Of a stretch of 64,000 nt of DNA, positions 9,346 to 15,387 are shown piece after piece. The DNA comes from Synechococcus sp. WH 8016 (GTDB lineage: Bacteria > Cyanobacteriota > Cyanobacteriia > PCC-6307 > Cyanobiaceae), in assembly GCF_000230675.1 (NCBI RefSeq), contig NZ_AGIK01000007.1, forward strand, positions 1 to 64,000, given 5' to 3'. The notes beneath the pieces are model-generated. The model was not told the origin of the DNA. It did no database searches and saw only the letters and a program-made list of their open reading frames with translations. Position 1 is the stretch's first letter. The number at the start of each line of letters is the position of its first letter. A program made the translations under genes and the position numbers.

Positions 9346-9467
9346 TCATAGTGATAAATCCCTTATACCTCATAATCTAATTACCGCAAGAGGGGATGCA
9401 GAAAATTGTGATTATCAGAAGAGATACATGGATAAAAAAGACAGTCCCTTGATTCCAAGACTTAATC

Positions 9468-9489
9468 TAACCTTGCAATAACCTTGCAA
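9468..9489. repeat. Tandem 11-base repeat upstream of parA
   Basis: TAACCTTGCAA occurs twice head to tail (9468-9478, 9479-9489), about 125 bases upstream of the parA start. Spacing of one helical turn is typical of protein-binding iterons or operators. The second copy runs into the inverted repeat that starts at 9486. Confidence 0.8.
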
Positions 9490-9606
9490 ATGAGGCCCTC
9501 CTGCTCCCACAACTAACTATCGCGACAAAAGGCATCTTTCTGATTCTAATTAGAGCGATACCAATGAAATAAGTTAATATAAGTTTTAGCATTTAGCCTC
9601 ATTTGC
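9486..9606. repeat. 11-base perfect inverted repeat, 99-base spacer
   Basis: GCAAATGAGGC (9486-9496) and its exact complement GCCTCATTTGC (9596-9606). CTCCTGC (9498-9504) and GCAGGAG (9612-9618) form a second complementary pair just beyond, in non-nested order. It could be terminal repeats of a tiny element, paired binding sites, or an RNA structure. Confidence 0.75.
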
Positions 9607-9614
9607 GGCAGGCA

Positions 9615-9686
9615 GGAGTCATTGAGCCAATCAGAAACCAGCATCGGAGACTCTTTTTCTATCGTTTTCTATATCTCAGTGACTCC
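9615..9686. repeat. 12-base inverted repeat with one mismatch
   Basis: GGAGTCATTGAG (9615-9626) and CTCAGTGACTCC (9675-9686) are complementary at 11 of 12 positions with 48 bases between. On the plus strand the enclosed segment is pyrimidine-rich (CTCTTTTTCT). It lies between parA and the 87-residue gene, so it could be an operator pair or a structured transcript. Confidence 0.7.
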
Positions 9687-9832
9687 TACAACCGATCGCT
9701 TTTATAGATCTGGTAGAAGATGTTCATTGAGATCCACTATTGGCTGCAGACCAACCCAAGACAAGCAGGATCAGAGAAAACCCTAAAGCCCTAACACCAG
9801 TCCTCATCGACAGTCCCTTGGATCATCAGACC

Positions 9833-10096
9833 ATGAGCTACTTCACCTGGAAAGAAGCCGGCCTTACCAGCGACTGCCCCAGCCTTGAAGCGATGGCCTC
9901 CCGCTTTGAAGAAGCCGCCAGCCTGATGCGCCGGATGGCAAAAGAGGGCTTTGAGCTCCACTCACAGGGTCGTCAACAACGCATCACCCACAACGATGCC
10001 GAAGTCTTTGCCTCTTGGGGCTTCGTGAATGAAGAGCCCGCCTTCCGCCAGCTCACCTTGATCAGCAATCCAGCCAACGAGCCGCCCTCCCCCTAA
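9833..10096 (+). CDS. Conserved small picocyanobacterial protein, unknown
   Basis: 87 residues from the ATG at 9833, beginning MSYFTWKEAGLT. Two amphipathic helices (PSLEAMASRFEEAASLMRRMAKEGFEL) are followed by a short strand-like region with RITHNDAEVFASWGFVNEEPAFRQLTLI. The pattern resembles a small cyanobacterial family of unknown function that I recall from marine strains. Codons upstream of this ATG (from 9740) look non-coding. The stop TAA is directly abutted by the stop codon of the minus-strand gene at 10097. No function can be assigned. Confidence 0.75.
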   Translation: MSYFTWKEAGLTSDCPSLEAMASRFEEAASLMRRMAKEGFELHSQGRQQRITHNDAEVFASWGFVNEEPAFRQLTLISNPANEPPSP

Positions 10097-10258
10097 TCAA
10101 CGACGGCGGAACCCGCCAATCACCCACACCAAGACAAACAAAAACGAAGAGAGCCCGAGGTAGATCAAGGCCCACTTTTGAACGGTGGCAATCTCCCAGC
10201 CAAACAGCAGACCATTGGCCGCATCTCCAGCCGTTGTAAACGCAAGCGGCAAAGGCAT
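10097..10258 (-). CDS. 53-residue single-span membrane protein
   Basis: Short gene read from ATG (complement of 10256-10258) to TGA (10099-10097). It gives 53 residues: a polar N-terminus (MPLPLAFTTAGDAANGLLFG), an amphipathic stretch (WEIATVQKWA), one strong membrane helix (LIYLGLSSFLFVLVWVIGG) and a positive FRRR end. This positive-after-helix layout is typical of the small single-span subunits of thylakoid complexes, but I cannot match it to a named subunit (NdhP/NdhQ-type proteins were considered without proof). It abuts the preceding plus-strand gene stop to stop and is divergent from purT. The longer minus-strand frame in the same place (10062-10280) is not hydrophobically organised and is a shadow. 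Confidence 0.62.
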   Translation of the reverse strand: MPLPLAFTTAGDAANGLLFGWEIATVQKWALIYLGLSSFLFVLVWVIGGFRRR

Positions 10259-10303
10259 GAGGGCAAAGCGAGAAGATCAAGCCATGCTGCCTTGAAATTC
10301 ACC

Positions 10304-11473
10304 ATGACGACCTTCCCTAAAACAGTGATGCTGCTCGGCAGCGGCGAACTGGGAAAAGAGGTGGCGATCGCCGCCCAGAGACTGGGTTGCCACGTGATCG
10401 CCTGCGACCGTTACGCCGGTGCACCAGCCATGCAGGTCGCTGATCAGGCCGAGGTGCTCACCATGACCGATCCAAACGCCCTGAAGGCTGTTGTAAACAA
10501 ACATCAGCCGGATGTACTGATCCCAGAAATCGAAGCGCTGGCTGTGGATGCCCTGCAAGCACTGGAAGACAACGGCATCTGCGTCATTCCCACCGCCAGA
10601 GCCACTGCAGTCACGATGAATCGCGACCGAATCAGGAATCTGGCGGCAGGCGAACTCGCACTGCGCACCGCACGCTTTGCTTATGCCTCCAATGCAGAGG
10701 AGCTCCACCGTGCCGCGGCTCCGTTGGGTTGGCCCGTGGTCGTCAAACCGGTGATGAGTTCATCTGGAAAAGGCCAAAGCGTGGTTCACTCCGCTAATGA
10801 ATTAGATCGGGCCTGGGAGATCGCCATGGCAGGAGCTCGAGGCAGCTCAGCCCAGGTGATCGTGGAGGAATTTCTTGATTTTGATCTTGAAATCACCCTG
10901 CTCACCATTCGTCAACACGATGGAACCACCGTGTTTTGCCCGCCGATTGGTCATCAACAAGCCAACGGCGACTATCAATGCAGTTGGCAGCCCGCGCCGA
11001 TCTCGGCCGCCCAACTGCAACAGGCCCAAACGATGGCACGCACCGTCACAGACAATCTTGGCGGTGCCGGTTTGTTTGGGGTGGAATTTTTCTTATGTGG
11101 CGATGAAGTGGTGTTTTCCGAGCTCTCACCTAGACCTCATGACACCGGTCTGGTGACCTTGATCAGCCAAAACCTGAGCGAATTCGACCTGCATCTCCGT
11201 GCCGTTTTGGGCCTACCCATCCCCTCGATCACGACTGCCGATGCTGCGGCCAGCCGCGTGATCCTGGCCGAAAGCCAAGGCAATCAAGTTCAATTCAGTG
11301 GTGTGGAACAAGCCCTCACGGAACCAGACACCAAGCTTCTGCTGTTTGGAAAACAAGAGGCCCGGCCAGGGCGTCGAATGGGCGTTGCCTTAGCCCGCGG
11401 CACCGATATCAACGAAGCCTTAGCCAAGGCAGACCGCTGTGCAGCGGCGGTCAAGATTCAGGTCAGTGACTGA
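10304..11473 (+). CDS. purT: Formate-dependent GAR transformylase
   Basis: Uses formate and ATP to formylate glycinamide ribonucleotide in purine synthesis, an alternative to folate-dependent PurN. The 389-residue ATP-grasp protein begins with TVMLLGSGELGKEVAIAAQRLG (pre-ATP-grasp Rossmann fold). It has the IPEIEAL motif and MNRDRIRNLAA, the ATP-grasp PVVVKPVMSSSGKGQSVV, GGAGLFGVEFF and the metal-binding ELSPRPHDTG. The frame is open from 10178, but the upstream codons are basic and non-conserved; ATG 10304 gives the family N-terminus. It converges on and overlaps the sps stop by 16 bases. purL and purF are at 27-31 kb. Confidence 0.95.
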   Translation: MTTFPKTVMLLGSGELGKEVAIAAQRLGCHVIACDRYAGAPAMQVADQAEVLTMTDPNALKAVVNKHQPDVLIPEIEALAVDALQALEDNGICVIPTARATAVTMNRDRIRNLAAGELALRTARFAYASNAEELHRAAAPLGWPVVVKPVMSSSGKGQSVVHSANELDRAWEIAMAGARGSSAQVIVEEFLDFDLEITLLTIRQHDGTTVFCPPIGHQQANGDYQCSWQPAPISAAQLQQAQTMARTVTDNLGGAGLFGVEFFLCGDEVVFSELSPRPHDTGLVTLISQNLSEFDLHLRAVLGLPIPSITTADAAASRVILAESQGNQVQFSGVEQALTEPDTKLLLFGKQEARPGRRMGVALARGTDINEALAKADRCAAAVKIQVSD

Positions 11474-13608
11474 TCATGCCGGGCGCGTCCGCCCAAAAAC
11501 CGATAGTGCTGGATCCCTTCCAGCACGCCCGGTAATTGGGAGCGGCTTGCAAAGTAAACACGCTGTTGCTGTCGAAAATCATCCAAACAAGGATCGTGAT
11601 CACCCAAGACAACCGTGGCGGGTCGACCGCAAACCAACTCGCCATCACCCTGTTCACTAGCCACCACCAACATCTGTTCCAGGGGAAGCCCCCAACGCAG
11701 GGCTAGGAACCGAATCGCTTCGCTACGGGATGCCCGCAGCGGCAGCACGTCTAGATACCAATGACAGCGAAGCTGGGGACGCGCCGCCTGTTGACGCTGG
11801 CGCAGACGTTGGCGGATCAAAGGAAGGATCTCTTCTCCGGCATCGCGAATCGTGTAGCTCAGCTTGAACAATCCTTGCTGCTCTGCTGGCTGCAAATCAA
11901 TGTGATCGGTGAGGTCGGCCAGGGCACTTTCCACACCTGCGCGGTCCCAATCCACTCCGATCTGCGCCGACCAAAACAAATCGGACTCACTCTCCTGGCC
12001 GTAATGAATTTCCGTACCAGCGCCAGTGATCCAAACCTTCGGTTCGGGTAGCAACAGCTCCCTAAACCGTTGTCTTGCGGCAGGCAACGAACGGCCCGAC
12101 AAGATCCCTAACGAACACCGATCAAGCTGCTCACGCAAAACCCTGAGCGCATCCCCATCGGGCTGTTCCAAACTGCTATCGAGATCAAGCAGCAGCAAGC
12201 GATCGCCCAATGGCTGGAAACCTGGCGTGGAGGGGGTCTGCCTGGAGGCCAATGACATTGGCTGGGGTACCGCCTTCATGCGCTCCTGCATCAAGGCCAG
12301 GTAAGAACAAACGTGGGCATCCCAACTGAAATGGCGACTCACCGCCTCCACGCCGTTGTCACTCCAGCGGCTCCAGCGTTGAAGGTCAGAACCAGCACAC
12401 TCCAAAGCATCTTGAAGGGCCTCTCGATCCGTCACATCTGCAAGGAGGCCGTTGTCACAGCGAGCAAGGATGTCCCGTGGTCCTCCGTCATCGGTGGCAA
12501 CCATCGGCAATCCGCAAGCGGCAGCCTCCAACAAGGTGAGTCCAAAAGGCTCCGTCAGAGCAGGATTCACGAAGAGGCCTCGACGCTGAGCAGCCCAGCG
12601 ATAGATGGCAGGGATCTGATCGCGACGATGCTGCTTGGGATAGGCAATGCGGCCATAGAGGTCGTAGCGATCAACAAGATCAAACACCTGCTGAAACACA
12701 TCGCGCTGCTGTTTCTCCATCTGCCGGGGATCCTCCCGACACCCGAGCACCAGCACCAAATTGTGACGCTGCCGTAAAACTGCAGACCGGCCGAACGCCT
12801 CGACCAGAGCAGGAATGTTCTTGCGACGAACAGCCCTAGAAATCGCCAACAGCGGCGGAAGCTCAGGCTGACGCAGGAAAGGAGTTAAGAGTCCCGCAAC
12901 CTCACTCTCCTCTGCAGCCACCAAACCAGGGTGAAAGCGACGTGCGTCCACACCGGGAGGAACCACCTGAGCGCGATCAGCACGAAATCCGCCGTAACGG
13001 GAATACTGCTGATCACATTCCTGGCGCGTGCTAGTGATCACCAGATCGGCATGAGCCAGCGCCAACTCCTCCGCATCAATGCGACGGCTAATCGAATAGG
13101 TCTGCTCGAGCTGTTGATGATCCCCACCTCCAGCTAACAGGCGACGCTGCTTCTCACGACCAAGGGAATGCCCTGTAAACACCAAGGGAATCCCAAGCCG
13201 ACGACTCAGCAATGCCCCGACGTAACCAGCATCGGCGTAGTGCGCATGAATCCAATCAGGTCGATTTTCGGGCTTCTGAAGGTGCACCACAAGCTGGTCA
13301 GCCAAATCCTCGAGATAGGGCCACAGCAATTCTTTGCGGAGATAGCGCTTCGGGCCGAAAGCAAAACGCTGGATGTCAGCACCGGCCGCAATCGCTTCAA
13401 CTGGCTGAGCGTAATCAGCTGAAACCCGTCGGTCCTGAATCAGACGAGTGACCACATCGACGCGATCCACTTCGGCCCGAGCCGCAAGGCTGCGCACCAG
13501 TTCGAGCACATAGAGGGTTTGACCACCGGTATCGGCGTCCCGTCCCAACTCCAAATCATGGGAGCGAAACAGTCCGTGGAGATGGAGATGAAGAAGCCGA
13601 AAACCCAC
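11458..13608 (-). CDS. sps: Two-domain sucrose-phosphate synthase (SPS with SPP-like domain)
   Basis: Transfers glucose from a nucleotide sugar to fructose-6-phosphate, giving sucrose-6-phosphate; sucrose is a salt-stress compatible solute in marine cyanobacteria. The GT-B glycosyltransferase half (about 1-450) has DADTGGQTLYVLELVR, HAHYADAGYVG, TGHSLGREK and EPFGLTLLEAAACGLP. The C-terminal half (about 465-700) is a HAD-type sucrose-phosphatase-like domain. There the first motif reads DLDSSL instead of DxDxT, and the usual GDSGND reads ASEQGD, so phosphatase activity is doubtful. The length of about 716 matches bacterial SPS-SPP fusions. AGGG at 13615-13618 is well spaced from GTG 13608; TTG 13614 is the alternative start. 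The stop overlaps purT convergently. Confidence 0.93.
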   Translation of the reverse strand: MGFRLLHLHLHGLFRSHDLELGRDADTGGQTLYVLELVRSLAARAEVDRVDVVTRLIQDRRVSADYAQPVEAIAAGADIQRFAFGPKRYLRKELLWPYLEDLADQLVVHLQKPENRPDWIHAHYADAGYVGALLSRRLGIPLVFTGHSLGREKQRRLLAGGGDHQQLEQTYSISRRIDAEELALAHADLVITSTRQECDQQYSRYGGFRADRAQVVPPGVDARRFHPGLVAAEESEVAGLLTPFLRQPELPPLLAISRAVRRKNIPALVEAFGRSAVLRQRHNLVLVLGCREDPRQMEKQQRDVFQQVFDLVDRYDLYGRIAYPKQHRRDQIPAIYRWAAQRRGLFVNPALTEPFGLTLLEAAACGLPMVATDDGGPRDILARCDNGLLADVTDREALQDALECAGSDLQRWSRWSDNGVEAVSRHFSWDAHVCSYLALMQERMKAVPQPMSLASRQTPSTPGFQPLGDRLLLLDLDSSLEQPDGDALRVLREQLDRCSLGILSGRSLPAARQRFRELLLPEPKVWITGAGTEIHYGQESESDLFWSAQIGVDWDRAGVESALADLTDHIDLQPAEQQGLFKLSYTIRDAGEEILPLIRQRLRQRQQAARPQLRCHWYLDVLPLRASRSEAIRFLALRWGLPLEQMLVVASEQGDGELVCGRPATVVLGDHDPCLDDFRQQQRVYFASRSQLPGVLEGIQHYRFLGGRARHDQSLT

Positions 13609-13626
13609 AATCAACCCTCAACGAAA

Positions 13627-13649
13627 CAAGACATGCATCTGATGTCTTG
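13627..13649. promoter_or_regulatory. Perfect palindrome upstream of sps
   Basis: CAAGACAT (13627-13634) and ATGTCTTG (13642-13649) are perfect complements around seven bases. It lies about 20 bases upstream of the sps start codon, where it could be an operator or a 5'-UTR hairpin close to the ribosome site. No regulator can be named. Confidence 0.45.
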
Positions 13650-13821
13650 ATTAAGGGTTAAGGCGTTCAAACACGTTCAAAGCTGAAGACATCCTTAGAA
13701 ATCAACAGCTAAAGGCGTTTTCTTCGGTTAGAAGCCAGTCTGAGTCTGGATCTTTCGCCATCAGCGCAGAAACAAGCAAACGCAAACTGATGATGAAATG
13801 CAACGCAAATCAGTGCAAATA

Positions 13822-13839
13822 GATCAGCTTGTTCTGATC
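13822..13839. other. Short hairpin downstream of the hydrolase gene
   Basis: GATCAG (13822-13827) pairs with CTGATC (13834-13839) around CTTGTT, about 35 bases beyond the hydrolase stop on the minus strand. It has no T-run on either side, so it could be a weak transcription end or 3' stabiliser, but it is not a canonical terminator. Confidence 0.3.
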
Positions 13840-13872
13840 ATTTCAAGACGTCGTTTTAAGAAAGGCTGTTTT

Positions 13873-15387
13873 TTAGAGCTGTCCAGTGACATCGACCAAA
13901 GGAACGGACGCATTCCCCCAACCACCTCCGCTGAAGGTATGAGATGAGGGAACAGCCAGCTGTTCATTGATCCAAGCCAAGATCATTGGCCCAAGAATCG
14001 GCGCTTCCTTCTGATCTGCAGGCGCCCAAAGATTGAAATGACTGCCACCTGAAGCCAGCACGAGGCGGTGACCATTCGCCAATGGCTTCCCCCCCTGCAA
14101 AGGGACCACGGCCTCAGGATCGGAGGGCACCACCCAATCTTTTGTTCCACTCACCAACAACACCTTCGCCTGAAGGGAAGGTCCGCTCGACTCATCAAAA
14201 AGAAGCCTCATGGGTGGACTGACCACAACCGCTGCCTTGACACGAGGGTCGGCCAGGGATCCTTGATCAGCTCCTGACAACCAACTGCATTGCAACACCC
14301 AACTGAGATTGCGATCTGGATCACGAGGGTCCTGACATCGCATTTTCAGCTTCCTGCTGGTGGTCTGTAGACCACTTAATTGCAACGCCGCTGTGGCACC
14401 CCATGAGTGCCCCACAACCGCTACGTCATCGATAGCAATCTGTTGTCCAGACAACAAGTTCCCTGCTTGCACTCCATCCAGAAGAGCTGAGACATCCAAG
14501 GGACGAAACCGTAGCTCCTCAGAACTCGGCGGAGGAGAGGCTCCATCAAGCAACTGCTTTTGCTGCTTAGCGTCGCTGCCTGGATGATCTGGAAGAAGAA
14601 CGGTGTATCCATTAGCAGCCAACAAACGGCCCCAGCCTTCGAAACTATCGGGCTCGTCCCACAATCCATGGGAAATCACCACAAGCTTCCCGTTGGACGT
14701 TCCCTTTGGAGTCAACATCGTGATCTCGAGGGGTTCAGAGCGATGGGCCACAGCAAAGCGGATCTCAGCCCGCGACCAGCCCTCAGACCCCGATTCAGCC
14801 AGAGACGTTGGCGCCGGGGCCATCGCTGTTCCTTGCTGAACGAGCGCGCGGGCATCATCCTGATTGGCCCGCAAGCGTTTGGAGTAAAAAGCCAAAGCCT
14901 GAAAGTCGATCGATAACGACTCCCCCGGAACGCGACGAAGCATTCCCAGCAAATGGGGCTCTCCAGCGCGATAGGCCGCTTGAAGAGAATCCGACAGCAT
15001 TTGTCCACTGGTATCTGGCGGCAGACCCTCCACCTTCACCAGCTCGGACGCCGCCAATAAGGCTTGCTCCAGCAATGGATGGCCCACCGATTGCTCCAAC
15101 ACGCTCGACGTCCGCTGGGGAAGAGGTGCAGTCAGGAACTGGGCAAGCAGTCGAGACACGGAACCATCACCAGCCCGATCTAATTCCTGCAGGTCAGGGT
15201 TGGCCTCAATCAACTCCGCAGCGGTGCCTGCTCCCTTCAAATTGAGCGAAACACTTACATCCAAGAGGGGTAGATCAAACTTGAGTCGCTCAACTGCAGA
15301 AACGGATCCTGCCCCTAAAAAAGTGAATACGGAGGCCAGAGCAGCCGCACGAACGCCATCAACCCAACGATGAAACAAAAAAGTCAT
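13873..15387 (-). CDS. Secreted alpha/beta hydrolase (DUF1400-type N-terminus)
   Basis: Probable exported serine hydrolase of 504 residues. An N-terminal hydrophobic leader ends at SVSAVE (about residue 32). It is followed by a helical region (about 33-190) resembling the DUF1400 domain that precedes cyanobacterial alpha/beta hydrolases. The hydrolase domain has VVISHGLWDEP (oxyanion region), the nucleophile elbow GHSWGAT, KVLLVSGTKDWVVP (acid region) and a His in GGSHFNLW. The substrate is unknown; dienelactone hydrolase-like or lipase-like are both possible. Its ATG overlaps the uvrA stop by four bases, so it is cotranscribed and translationally coupled with uvrA, a pairing with no obvious functional logic. 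Confidence 0.85.
   Translation of the reverse strand: MTFLFHRWVDGVRAAALASVFTFLGAGSVSAVERLKFDLPLLDVSVSLNLKGAGTAAELIEANPDLQELDRAGDGSVSRLLAQFLTAPLPQRTSSVLEQSVGHPLLEQALLAASELVKVEGLPPDTSGQMLSDSLQAAYRAGEPHLLGMLRRVPGESLSIDFQALAFYSKRLRANQDDARALVQQGTAMAPAPTSLAESGSEGWSRAEIRFAVAHRSEPLEITMLTPKGTSNGKLVVISHGLWDEPDSFEGWGRLLAANGYTVLLPDHPGSDAKQQKQLLDGASPPPSSEELRFRPLDVSALLDGVQAGNLLSGQQIAIDDVAVVGHSWGATAALQLSGLQTTSRKLKMRCQDPRDPDRNLSWVLQCSWLSGADQGSLADPRVKAAVVVSPPMRLLFDESSGPSLQAKVLLVSGTKDWVVPSDPEAVVPLQGGKPLANGHRLVLASGGSHFNLWAPADQKEAPILGPMILAWINEQLAVPSSHTFSGGGWGNASVPLVDVTGQL

Larger units (their letters stand above)
9346..9832. other. Repeat-rich, A/T-rich intergenic region
   Basis: About 490 bases without a convincing gene, visibly richer in A and T than the surroundings. 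It holds a tandem 11-base repeat, an 11-base inverted repeat and a second inverted repeat (listed separately). An open frame from 9740 runs into the next gene, but its first 31 codons look non-coding. Promoters for parA (leftward) and the 87-residue gene (rightward) should lie here; I could not pick a convincing -35/-10 pair. Confidence 0.6.

Noticed and set aside
10062-10280. 72-codon minus-strand frame beside purT
   Set aside because: It overlaps the 53-residue membrane protein in another frame; that one has a clear membrane helix and basic end, while this frame has irregular Cys/Trp/Arg content without structure.
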